Below are positions 1 to 6,712 of a DNA stretch of 7,422 bases, piece by piece; the stretch's first letter is position 1, and each line of letters opens with the position of its first letter. Location: positions 407 through 7,828 of the forward strand of contig DLMZ01000042.1 in the NCBI GenBank assembly GCA_002479415.1. The letters are read 5' to 3'. The notes below the pieces were generated by a model, which worked only from the letters and a program-made list of their open reading frames with translations, was not told the DNA's origin and did not search any database. This DNA comes from Firmicutes bacterium UBA7523 (GTDB taxonomy: Bacteria > Bacillota > Dethiobacteria > Dethiobacterales > Dethiobacteraceae). The position numbers and the translations under genes are program-made.

Positions 1-89
1 TGATTATGAAAAAATACACCGATAAATACTTTAATGAAGGCAGAAAAAGCCAAAACTACACTTAATACTTTAAATAAATTCAATCCCAT
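1..89 (-). CDS. Partial membrane protein, N-terminus only, function unknown
   Basis: An ATG at 89-87 opens a frame that stays open to the left edge, giving the first 29 residues. It begins MGLNLFKVLSVVLAFSAF and goes on with mostly Ile, Val and Phe, so residues about 5-27 form a membrane helix or uncleaved signal anchor with one lysine in the middle. The start is supported by GGAGGGG at 105-99, nine bases upstream, and by a near-consensus promoter and a palindromic operator further upstream. I do not recognise the family from 29 residues. The regulatory layout suggests a gene switched on by an inducer, for example an efflux or stress membrane protein next to its own repressor gene. That is inference; the rest of the gene lies outside the window. 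Confidence 0.6.
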   Translation of the reverse strand, partial: MGLNLFKVLSVVLAFSAFIKVFIGVFFHN

Positions 90-109
90 TACAACAATCC
101 CCTCCAATC

Positions 110-167
110 TATACAATATAATGTGACTTTATAGTCACATGACTGTTTAGTCACATTATATTGTATA
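110..167. promoter_or_regulatory. Large palindromic operator with two TGACT-N4-AGTCA sites
   Basis: Two perfect 19-bp arms, TATACAATATAATGTGACT (110-128) and its reverse complement (149-167), flank a 20-nt centre. Inside are two smaller palindromes: ATGTGACT-ttat-AGTCACAT (121-140, perfect 8-4-8) and TGACT-gttt-AGTCA (140-153). Their centres are 16 bp apart. The sites cover the predicted -10 box, the start point and the early transcribed region of the minus-strand promoter, so bound protein would block transcription of the gene at the left edge. Short dyads with a four-base centre suit a dimeric TetR/AcrR-type repressor; MarR-type is an alternative. The regulator gene is not in the window. 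The 8-bp dyad would also fold as a hairpin in the mRNA leader. Confidence 0.65.
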
Positions 168-182
168 AATTTTTTCTGTCAA
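155..182 (-). promoter_or_regulatory. Strong sigma-A-type promoter for the left-edge gene
   Basis: On the minus strand TTGACA (182-177) is followed after 16 bases by TATAAT (160-155); both hexamers match the consensus exactly. The predicted start is near 148, leaving a leader of about 60 nt before the ATG at 89. The -10 box lies inside the right arm of the operator palindrome, which fits direct repression. The spacer is one base shorter than the ideal 17. Confidence 0.7.
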
Positions 183-387
183 TAGTAACTTTTACAATTT
201 GTACTTTAACATTTGCACTAACCACTTATATATCTCAAAGTATATTGTTCATTAACCTATTTAGTCACAGAAGTACTTATCCAAGCATTGTTTTATAAAA
301 TATTCGGCTTTGAAGAAGCTCTGGCCACCATAGAGTCTTCCCCTGAGAAAGGAAAAGAAGTAATAAGAGAGAAAGGGAATAGTACAC
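183..387. other. Intergenic stretch with no intact gene; possible gene remnant
   Basis: No frame here has a start codon with a ribosome binding site. One plus-strand frame is open from 222 to a TAG at 456-458 and contains protein-like sequence at about 300-390, including FGFEEALATIESSPEKGKE. It has no ATG and its end runs through the terminator stem. Two minus-strand frames over the same bases also look protein-like (for example LYGGQSFFKAEYFIKQC and LWWPELLQSRIFYKTML), so the coding frame cannot be chosen by eye. It may be a decayed fragment of a gene or mobile element, or chance. A lone AGTCACA half-site lies at 263-269. Confidence 0.3.
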
Positions 388-432
388 AAAAAAGTGACCG
401 GGAATACCTGAAAAGCTTTCAGGTATTCCCGG
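388..432 (-). terminator. Rho-independent terminator of the che operon
   Basis: A perfect 16-bp stem (398-413 with 417-432) closes a 3-nt loop. Read on the minus strand, downstream of cheB, it is followed by TCAC and then six T residues (393-388). This is the expected end of the cheA-to-cheB transcript, 54 nt after the cheB stop. On the plus strand no T-run follows the stem, so it should act mainly in the minus direction. The four non-T bases between stem and T-run make it slightly less than ideal. Confidence 0.75.
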
Positions 433-485
433 CTATTGCATTAAATTTGTTAAGTTAGCTGGCTTTTTTGAACTGTTAGCAGACT

Positions 486-1505
486 CTACATAAGCATAGA
501 CATCAATAATTTCGGGATATTCTGTAGTGCTGTTTGCTTCTCAACTGCTCCGATATCATAAGCGACTTTTGCCATGCCGTATACTACACTTGACTGCTCA
601 TCCTGCCCAATAGTCCTAGCGCCTTTGCTCTTCATCAGAAGAAGCCCTCTCGCTCCGTCATGGCCCATTCCTGTCAGAATAATTCCGACGCCATTATCTC
701 CCACATTTTTTGCCATCGATTCAAACAAAACATCGACAGAAGGGCAATGTCCGTTTACTTTTTCCCCTTCAAAAACCTCAACTCTAAATCGGTCACCTAT
801 TTTTTTAATTCTCATATGCTTATTGCCGGGAGCTATAAGAACCCTTCCCTGCTCCACCCAGTCACCGTTCTGTGCTTCTTTAACATTAACCTTTAACTGT
901 TTATTCAATCGTTCTGCAAACATTGCAGAGAAAACCGGAGGAATATGCTGTACTATTAAAATGCCCGGCAAATTTGCAGGCAAGCATTCCAGTATACTAG
1001 ATATAGCTTCGGTCCCTCCTGTTGATGAGCCGATTGCAACAATCTTATTAGTATTTATATTATTTGCTGCAAAGCTAGCTTTTTTAATAAAGCTTAGTTC
1101 TGCCACCTTAGACTGGGCAGCAATCTTTATTTTATCAATGAGCTCCAAAATAAATTGCTCCACACCTTTGGCCGCCCGAATATCTGGCTTAGAAACAAAA
1201 TCGACTGCGCCCGCATTCATTGCGTCAAAAACCGCTTCACTAACCGAACTAACTACTATAACAGGCAACGGGTATTGAGGCAAAAGGCGCTTAATGAACT
1301 CAATGCCGTTCATTCTGGGCATTTCCACATCGCAAGTCATAACATCAGGTTTGTAAGCCAATATCTTATTCCTTGCATCATAAGCGTCAATCGCTTTTGC
1401 TACTACATGAATATCCGGGTCAGATGATATCCCCCGGGTTAAAACCTCTCTAAAAACAAGGGAATCGTCAACGACCAGCACTCTAATTCTCTTGTTCATC
1501 GTCAT
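486..1505 (-). CDS. cheB: CheB, receptor methylesterase/deamidase with response-regulator domain
   Basis: Cytoplasmic enzyme that removes methyl groups from receptor glutamates (and deamidates glutamines) when phosphorylated by CheA. Counting residues from the upstream ATG at 1532, the receiver domain spans about 14-135 with acidic pair D22/D23, phospho-acceptor D68 in CDVEMP and K115 in SKP. The methylesterase domain (about 162-348) shows the full catalytic triad: S170 in GSSTGG, H196 in VQHIPP and D292 in GMGHDGA. All three are offset by six from the enteric S164/H190/D286. An ATG at 1532 overlaps the cheR stop as TAATG but lacks a Shine-Dalgarno. I prefer the ATG at 1505, which has GAGGAG at 1523-1518 (spacing 12) and gives a 339-residue protein beginning MTMNKRIRV, like other CheB proteins. 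The stop is TAG. It is the last gene of the operon. Confidence 0.95.
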   Translation of the reverse strand: MTMNKRIRVLVVDDSLVFREVLTRGISSDPDIHVVAKAIDAYDARNKILAYKPDVMTCDVEMPRMNGIEFIKRLLPQYPLPVIVVSSVSEAVFDAMNAGAVDFVSKPDIRAAKGVEQFILELIDKIKIAAQSKVAELSFIKKASFAANNINTNKIVAIGSSTGGTEAISSILECLPANLPGILIVQHIPPVFSAMFAERLNKQLKVNVKEAQNGDWVEQGRVLIAPGNKHMRIKKIGDRFRVEVFEGEKVNGHCPSVDVLFESMAKNVGDNGVGIILTGMGHDGARGLLLMKSKGARTIGQDEQSSVVYGMAKVAYDIGAVEKQTALQNIPKLLMSMLM

Positions 1506-1531
1506 AATATCAAGTGACTCCTCGCATAGCA

Positions 1532-2344
1532 TTATTTTCTGTATACAGCTGGCATTATATAATGAAATTTTGTAGCTTCCTTGTTTAATGACTCCGAATG
1601 ACCGATAAAAAGAAAACCGCCTGTTTCCATATGATTGTAAAGCTTGTTTACCAGCTCGTCCTTTGTTTCATCATCAAAGTAAATCATCACATTCCTACAA
1701 AAGATAACATGAAATTTCTTACTAAAAGGGAATATGTTATCCATCAGGTTTAACTTTCTGTATATTACCTCTTTCCTGATCTTATCAGCTACAATATAAT
1801 TCTCAGAATCATACATCATAAAGTGCTTTGCCTTCCAATGAGCGGGCAGCGGAGAAATTCTTTCCTTGCTGTAAACTGCTCTTTTTGCATGCCTTAATGC
1901 CGTTTCCGATATGTCTGTTGCCAGTATCTTCGTATCCCAACGATATTTCTCCGGCCCAAAAAAATCGTCAACAATCATGGCCAACGTATAAGCTTCTTCA
2001 CCGGTAGAGCATGCGGCACACCAGAGGCGCAGGTCTTTATCTTTAATAGTACTGTCCAGGAATGGAAGCACCAAATCCCTGAAGTACGAAAAGTGAACGG
2101 CTTCTCTCATAAAAAAAGTATGGTTAGTGGTAATCTTATCTACCAGGGTTATAACTGCCTCCCCTGTTTTATCAGATATGATATATTCATAATATTCACT
2201 AAAGCTCTTAAACCCTGCTTCCAAAAGCACGTTGCTGAGCCTGCCTACCAGAAGGAGTCTCTTTTCCTCCTTCAGATTTATCCCATAGTTGTCTTTTATA
2301 AAACAAGCCAGCTGCTTAAATTCCCTTTCTGTTATTTCAAACAC
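1532..2344 (-). CDS. cheR: CheR, SAM-dependent receptor glutamate methyltransferase
   Basis: Transfers methyl groups from S-adenosylmethionine to glutamates on the receptor signalling helices, opposing CheB in adaptation. The 270-residue protein has the usual size and order. A helical N-terminal domain (about 1-75) ends in the TTNHTFFMRE segment (72-81). The Rossmann-type domain has the SAM loop WCAACSTGEEAYTLAM (108-123), LATDIS (141-146) and FCRNVMIYFD (215-224). The beta-subdomain loop after FM (176-182) reads MYDSEN. It looks about two residues shorter than the Salmonella loop and lacks its glycines, which suggests a pentapeptide-independent enzyme. The start is GTG at 2344 with AAGGTG at 2355-2350 (spacing 5); no in-frame ATG competes. 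Its TAA stop overlaps the ATG of the long cheB frame by one base, so translation of the pair is probably coupled. Confidence 0.95.
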   Translation of the reverse strand: MFEITEREFKQLACFIKDNYGINLKEEKRLLLVGRLSNVLLEAGFKSFSEYYEYIISDKTGEAVITLVDKITTNHTFFMREAVHFSYFRDLVLPFLDSTIKDKDLRLWCAACSTGEEAYTLAMIVDDFFGPEKYRWDTKILATDISETALRHAKRAVYSKERISPLPAHWKAKHFMMYDSENYIVADKIRKEVIYRKLNLMDNIFPFSKKFHVIFCRNVMIYFDDETKDELVNKLYNHMETGGFLFIGHSESLNKEATKFHYIMPAVYRK

Positions 2345-2389
2345 TTTTTCACCTTGCCTTCATCAGCATAGCTGCAGTATCGATTTAAC

Positions 2390-2421
2390 CTTGAGAGAGG
2401 GCCGCTTAGCCCTCTCTCAAG
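2390..2421. repeat. 13-bp perfect hairpin in the mcp-cheR gap
   Basis: CTTGAGAGAGGGC (2390-2402) pairs perfectly with GCCCTCTCTCAAG (2409-2421) around a 6-nt loop. It starts 8 nt after the mcp stop and ends 45 nt before the cheR start. In the che transcript it is followed by GTTAAATCG rather than a T-run, so it is a poor intrinsic terminator. More likely roles are a partial attenuator, an RNA-processing site or a 3'-end stabiliser that keeps receptor mRNA more abundant than cheR and cheB mRNA. This role is inference. Confidence 0.6.
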
Positions 2422-2428
2422 ATTTCGT

Positions 2429-4144
2429 TTAATATTTACCGAAATTTTTATCACTAAGGGATATCCTGTCCACGCTTGCATCGGCTGTTTCTGCATGTCG
2501 TGCGCCGGAGTAAGCAGGCTTATTATTGTTACTCATCCGCTCCAGCATTCTTAAAACTTCCGGGCTAATCTCTTCAAGGCCTTTGCTGGAATACACTGAA
2601 CGATTAAACTTTTTAAGCTTAAACTTAGCAACTTGATCTTTCAGCATTTCGGCCTGGCTTGCCAATTCTTCACTGGCTGCTGCACTCTCTTCAGAAGTAG
2701 CCGAGTTAACCTGTACTACCTGTGATACCTGCATGATTCCTTCATTTACCTGGGCAATGCCTGCTGCCTGTTCATTAGAAGCTGTTGCGATATCTTTTAC
2801 AAGGCTGGCTACCTGTGCTATACCTTCCACTATTTTGTTTAATGCATCCGAAGTTTTTCCGGCAATCCTTGTCCCATCCTCAACCTTTTTAATAGAGCTC
2901 TCTATCATTTCCGTAGTTTCTTTCGCGGCATTGGCCGATCTTGCTGCAAGATTTCTGACTTCTTCAGAAACAACTGCAAAGCCTTTTCCATGCTGTCCAG
3001 CTCGTGCAGCTTCTACTGCCGCATTTAGTGCGAGTATATTAGTCTGGAATGCAATCTCATCTATAACCTTGATAATTTTAGATATATTATTCGAAGAAAC
3101 ATTTATTTCATCCATTGCTTTAAGCATTTCCTTCATTTGCGAATGACCCTCTACAGCATTTCCTTCCGCATCTTTTGCCAGTTCATTTGCTTTGTTGGCG
3201 TTATTAGCGTTATGCTTGGTCTGTGTGGAAATTTCTTCTAGAGAAGCTGTCAATTCTTCAACAGAGCTTGCTTGCTCAGTGGCCCCTTGGGAAAGAGCAA
3301 TACTGGAATCAGAAACCTGTTTTGACCCTGAAGCTACCTGCTGAGCAGCAGAATCTATATTTGTAAGTGTTTCATTTACATTTTCGGCCATTGCCTTAAA
3401 AGCCTGCGCCAGTACACCGATTTCATCCTTGCTTGATATATTAATATCTACATCAAGGTCACCGTTGGCAATTTTTTGAGCTGAAGCAGTAAGAGCACTG
3501 ACAGGCTTAACTATTCCATTTGTTATTATTAGCGCGGCTGTAGCGGCCAAAACTGTAGCAAGAGCTATAATTACAGAAAGTATTTTTATTTTTTGGGCAA
3601 TTAGCGTGTGGGTGTACGCAGCAGCCATATTAGCATGCTCACGGTTAAACTCAACAAGCTGCTCAAATAATTCATTAATTCCGTCATACACTCTCTGGGA
3701 GGCCCCTCTCATTATATACAGCGCGTCTGCATCTCTTTCTTGATTGCTTAAGGTCAGCATCTCGTCACTTAATTCAAGATACTCGGCCATGTTGGCCTTT
3801 AACGCGTTGAAAAGCCGCCTGTCTTCTTCATGAGCTATTAATGATTCATATTCTGTCATATACTTTTGAATGTCATTGAGAAGCCTCGACCTCTCGCTCT
3901 CATCTGCAGCCTTTGTTGCCCTGTCGTTAGCTAGTATATGGTGATACTCCAGGATTCTTAAATCGGAAAACTCTGTGTCAATAGTATGAATTTCATCTAC
4001 TCCGGGAAGCCACTTTTCATCGATTTCCGTTGTCTGCATATTTACCGAGTTGAGTGAACTAATAGAATAAACGCCAATCCCTATTAATACTGCTACTAAA
4101 AATGCAAACGCCGAGATCATCTTTGCTTTAATTGTCAGCTTCAC
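2429..4144 (-). CDS. Methyl-accepting chemotaxis protein with a four-helix-bundle-type sensor domain
   Basis: Transmembrane receptor of 571 residues that passes an external signal to CheA through CheW. TM1 is about residues 8-30. The extracellular region (about 31-185) is all-helical and looks like the 4HB_MCP type, with WLPGV (45-49) and a conserved-looking LRILEYHHIL (62-71). TM2 is about 186-210, HAMP about 208-262, then the coiled-coil signalling domain. The hairpin tip EIAFQTNILALNAAVEAARA (363-382) is followed by HGKGFAVV. Likely methylation helices lie near 286-304 and 483-499. Arm length from HAMP to tip is about 17-18 heptads, closer to the 36H class than to the 44H receptors of Bacillus; this is a rough count. 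A flexible tail of about 58 residues ends in NFGKY. The GTG start at 4144 has AAGGGGGA at 4158-4151 and overlaps the cheW stop as GTGA. The ligand is unknown. Confidence 0.93.
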   Translation of the reverse strand: MKLTIKAKMISAFAFLVAVLIGIGVYSISSLNSVNMQTTEIDEKWLPGVDEIHTIDTEFSDLRILEYHHILANDRATKAADESERSRLLNDIQKYMTEYESLIAHEEDRRLFNALKANMAEYLELSDEMLTLSNQERDADALYIMRGASQRVYDGINELFEQLVEFNREHANMAAAYTHTLIAQKIKILSVIIALATVLAATAALIITNGIVKPVSALTASAQKIANGDLDVDINISSKDEIGVLAQAFKAMAENVNETLTNIDSAAQQVASGSKQVSDSSIALSQGATEQASSVEELTASLEEISTQTKHNANNANKANELAKDAEGNAVEGHSQMKEMLKAMDEINVSSNNISKIIKVIDEIAFQTNILALNAAVEAARAGQHGKGFAVVSEEVRNLAARSANAAKETTEMIESSIKKVEDGTRIAGKTSDALNKIVEGIAQVASLVKDIATASNEQAAGIAQVNEGIMQVSQVVQVNSATSEESAAASEELASQAEMLKDQVAKFKLKKFNRSVYSSKGLEEISPEVLRMLERMSNNNKPAYSGARHAETADASVDRISLSDKNFGKY

Positions 4145-4647
4145 AATAATTCCCCCTTCTCATTTACCAATTTAACCTCTTCTTCCCCAATAAGCTTATC
4201 GCAATCGAGAATAAGCTTAACCTCGCTTCCTATCTTGCCAATACTTTTAACATATTTATGGCCTGATTCCCTATTGATATCAGGAGGCGACACTATATCT
4301 GCATCGGAAATGGAAAGCACTTCTGAAACACTATCTACTATAAGACCAATAGAAATACCATTAATATCAACTACAATAACACAAGTCCTGTCGTTGTAGT
4401 CTCTAAACGGTTTAGCAAAACGCAGTCTTACATCCATGACAGGAATGATCTTACCTCGCAAATTAATAATTCCTTTTATATACTCCGGCATATCCGGTAC
4501 TTCCGTTATCGGCTGTATGCCGATAATTTCCGTAACATACTTGATTTCAATCCCATAACTCTCCTTACCTACTGTAAAGGTCAGGAACTTCCCCTTCTGG
4601 GTATCTTCAAAATCATCCATAAATTCATGCTCCATCGCTTCAGCCAC
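4141..4647 (-). CDS. cheW: CheW, adaptor linking receptor to CheA
   Basis: Cytoplasmic scaffold that docks CheA onto the receptor tips. The 168-residue protein is a single CheW domain (about 18-158) with the family hallmarks NLRG (62-65), the IPVMD strand (68-72), VDSVSEVL (104-111) and LILDCDKL (145-152). R64 sits at the place of the conserved receptor-binding arginine (R62 in E. coli). The N-terminus carries an acidic extension of about 18 residues, and a short charged tail follows the domain. The start is GTG at 4647 with GGAG at 4659-4656 (spacing 8); in-frame ATGs at residues 5 and 10 are possible but have no comparable ribosome binding site. It lies 34 nt after cheA and overlaps the mcp start by four bases, which indicates translational coupling with its receptor. 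Confidence 0.96.
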   Translation of the reverse strand: MAEAMEHEFMDDFEDTQKGKFLTFTVGKESYGIEIKYVTEIIGIQPITEVPDMPEYIKGIINLRGKIIPVMDVRLRFAKPFRDYNDRTCVIVVDINGISIGLIVDSVSEVLSISDADIVSPPDINRESGHKYVKSIGKIGSEVKLILDCDKLIGEEEVKLVNEKGELL

Positions 4648-4681
4648 AGTTTCAGCTCCATTCTTACTACTGGTTTTTAGT

Positions 4682-6649
4682 TCAACTATCCATTAAACCT
4701 ACCACATCCAATATTAAGCTGGCCCGCCCATTTCCTAAAAGAGTACAACCACTGATGCCGTTTATTTTTTTTAGATATCTAGGTAAAGCCTTAACTACTA
4801 TCTGTTGTTTTCCCAGCAAGCCATCTGCAAAAAGGCACAAACTTTTCCTGTCGTTTTCAACAATTACAATAATTCCTTCATGTACTCTTATCACCTCGGT
4901 TGGTATGTCATAGTATTTATGAAGCCGAAGAACAGGAAAACAATCGCCTCTAACCATAATCATTTCGTTGCCGTCAGGATCGTGAATGATTTCTTCCTCC
5001 CGAGGCCTAAAGGACTCTTTTATGGAGTTGGTAGGTATAATATAAACTGAATTTCCGACTTGTACGATTGTCCCATCGATAATGGCCAGTGTAAGCGGAA
5101 TCTTAAGGGAAATGCTGGTTCCGCCTCCTTCTATGCTGTCAACAATTACCGTTCCGCCCACAGAACTGATGTTATTTACAACAACGTCCATCCCCACACC
5201 GCGCCCGGAGAACTCGCTAACCTGATCTTTGGTGGATAAGCCGGGCAATAGAATACAAGCAAATATTTCACGGTCGCTTAATTCATGATCCGCTTTGTTG
5301 AGCAGCCCATTATTTCTGGCTCTCGCCAAAATTTTTCCCTTATTTAGACCGATTCCATCGTCCTTTAAGGTAATCCACACATCTCCTCCTTCATTCTTAG
5401 CTTCCAATCTAATTTTCCCCTTAGCCGGCTTTCCTTTACTAAGCCTATCTTCACTTTTCTCTATGCCATGGTCAATGGCATTTCTGATTAAGTGCATAAG
5501 CGGATCTGACAAGTGCTCAATAATATTTTTGTCCACTTCGGTTTCTTCACCGATAATCTCCAGCTCAACTTCTTTATTCAACTTTTTGCTCATATCCCTG
5601 ACAATACGATTCATCTTTTGAAAAATTGCGGCAAGGGGTACCATGCGAATCGCCATCACAGTATCTTGCAATTCATTAATTATTTTTCTGTGCTGCCTGG
5701 CAGCCTTATTAAAATTGTCCAAATTAATAACACCGGCTAAATCCGGATTATGCGAAACCATAGCTTCGCTTATAACCAATTCACCAACAAGGTCCATAAG
5801 ACTATCAAGCTTGTTAACATTTACGCTGATAATGCTTTGTCTGCTAGCTGAATTTCGGTCTTCCTCTTCAAGGACTTTACTTTTATTGGGCAGTTGTTCG
5901 AATTTTGCATCTTGAGAAATAACTTGATTAGTATTCGGACATTCTTCGGAAATTTCGCTTAATTCTAAACTCGCAATAAACTCAGCATTAAAGAAGAAAG
6001 CTTCTATTTCCTTAAAGCTGCACAAAGAAATAAACACTATTTTAAAGCCGTTTTCCCTTATGAAAACAGACGCAGTGTCACTTTCGATAATATCTTCGGG
6101 AAAATATTCAATGGAATCGGCAATATCTTTTAGTTTGTTAATAGTATTAAAGGCTCTCAGATCCTCCATGCCATAATCATCATCAAAAAAAAGCACCGCC
6201 TGGAATCTTCTCTTTTGTGCAACTATTATATTACCTGCGGGCTTATCATCTTTCAGCACAAGCAAATATCCTTTTATATCTTCAATTAATTTACAAGCAT
6301 CTCCATCCGGCTCCAGATTGTTTTGCAGCTTAGAGACTTCTTCTTTTACAAAATCTATGCTCCTCAAAACTAAGTCGCAGATGGTAAAGCAGTTAACTTC
6401 CTGCGGTTTTTCTTCTCGCAAATAAAAAAACAGATCCTCGATAGAATGGGCCAACTCAGCTATTTTGTTAAACATCATCATTGCTGAAGAGCCTTTAATG
6501 TTATGCATTATCCGAAAAATATCATTTATCGAGTTCGTACCGATACAGCCTTCTTTTTCACTGGCTAGTATTGCCTGCTCCAGCTGCTCAAGCATTTGAA
6601 AAGTTTCAAAGATATATATATCCATTAAAGATTCTTTCGAATTATCCAA
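4682..6649 (-). CDS. cheA: CheA, chemotaxis histidine kinase
   Basis: Receptor-coupled kinase that autophosphorylates and passes phosphate to CheY and/or CheB. All five CheA domains are visible in the 655 residues. The P1 Hpt domain (about 1-105) has H49 in RIMHNIKGSS. A P2-like domain (about 149-230) resembles the Firmicutes type around DLRAF. A Ser/Glu-rich linker follows, then the P3 dimerisation helices (about 271-340, KLDSLMDLVGELV). The P4 ATPase (about 341-518) shows the N box LIRNAIDHG (387-395), G1 DDGIGL, G2 GRGVGMD (482-488) and GGGTS. The P5 CheW-like domain is about 519-655. The start is TTG at 6649, supported by GAGGGGTG at 6664-6657 with spacing 7; an ATG at residue 9 has no good ribosome binding site. 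The stop is TGA. It is the first gene of the operon. Confidence 0.96.
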   Translation of the reverse strand: MDNSKESLMDIYIFETFQMLEQLEQAILASEKEGCIGTNSINDIFRIMHNIKGSSAMMMFNKIAELAHSIEDLFFYLREEKPQEVNCFTICDLVLRSIDFVKEEVSKLQNNLEPDGDACKLIEDIKGYLLVLKDDKPAGNIIVAQKRRFQAVLFFDDDYGMEDLRAFNTINKLKDIADSIEYFPEDIIESDTASVFIRENGFKIVFISLCSFKEIEAFFFNAEFIASLELSEISEECPNTNQVISQDAKFEQLPNKSKVLEEEDRNSASRQSIISVNVNKLDSLMDLVGELVISEAMVSHNPDLAGVINLDNFNKAARQHRKIINELQDTVMAIRMVPLAAIFQKMNRIVRDMSKKLNKEVELEIIGEETEVDKNIIEHLSDPLMHLIRNAIDHGIEKSEDRLSKGKPAKGKIRLEAKNEGGDVWITLKDDGIGLNKGKILARARNNGLLNKADHELSDREIFACILLPGLSTKDQVSEFSGRGVGMDVVVNNISSVGGTVIVDSIEGGGTSISLKIPLTLAIIDGTIVQVGNSVYIIPTNSIKESFRPREEEIIHDPDGNEMIMVRGDCFPVLRLHKYYDIPTEVIRVHEGIIVIVENDRKSLCLFADGLLGKQQIVVKALPRYLKKINGISGCTLLGNGRASLILDVVGLMDS

Positions 6650-6656
6650 CTGTCTA

Positions 6657-6664
6657 CACCCCTC
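6657..6664 (-). promoter_or_regulatory. Ribosome binding site that fixes the TTG start of cheA
   Basis: GAGGGGTG on the minus strand, seven bases before TTG at 6649-6647, is close to the AGGAGGTG anti-16S complement. It is the main reason to prefer TTG over the ATG eight codons later. Confidence 0.65.
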
Positions 6665-6685
6665 GTAAGGTAAGTCGTGATAAGC

Positions 6686-6712
6686 ATTTTACTATATAAA
6701 CACGATTTTCAA
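6686..6712 (-). promoter_or_regulatory. Candidate sigma-A promoter of the che operon
   Basis: On the minus strand TTGAAA (6712-6707) and TAAAAT (6691-6686) each match five of six consensus bases, but the spacer is only 15. A start near 6679 would give a leader of about 30 nt before cheA. An alternative -10, TATAGT, overlaps this region without a good -35. I looked for a sigma-D/sigma-28 motility promoter (TAAA-N15-GCCGATAA-like) and saw none, so flagellar-regulon control is not evident. Confidence 0.35.

Noticed and set aside
110..167. The left palindrome as a CRISPR repeat, MITE or transposon end
   Set aside because: There is a single copy with no spacer array or target duplication visible, and the promoter overlap explains it better as an operator.
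110..167. The left palindrome as a transcription terminator
   Set aside because: The arms are AT-rich, the 20-nt centre folds on its own, and a consensus promoter reads through it toward a good ribosome binding site and start codon.
574..1278. Long plus-strand open frame opposite cheB
   Set aside because: It is antisense to a gene with complete catalytic motifs, has no ribosome binding site, and encodes a low-complexity Ser/Leu/Ile-rich product typical of a shadow frame.
2733..3146. Plus-strand open frame opposite the receptor signalling domain
   Set aside because: The coiled-coil codons of the mcp leave the opposite strand open; the Ala/Ser-rich product has no domain features and no start signal.
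4805..5915. Several short plus-strand open frames opposite cheA
   Set aside because: They overlap each other and conserved CheA motifs on the other strand, and none has a Shine-Dalgarno.
6650..6712. Riboswitch or sigma-28 promoter ahead of cheA
   Set aside because: The predicted leader is only about 30 nt, too short for a riboswitch, and no GCCGATAA-like -10 box was found.
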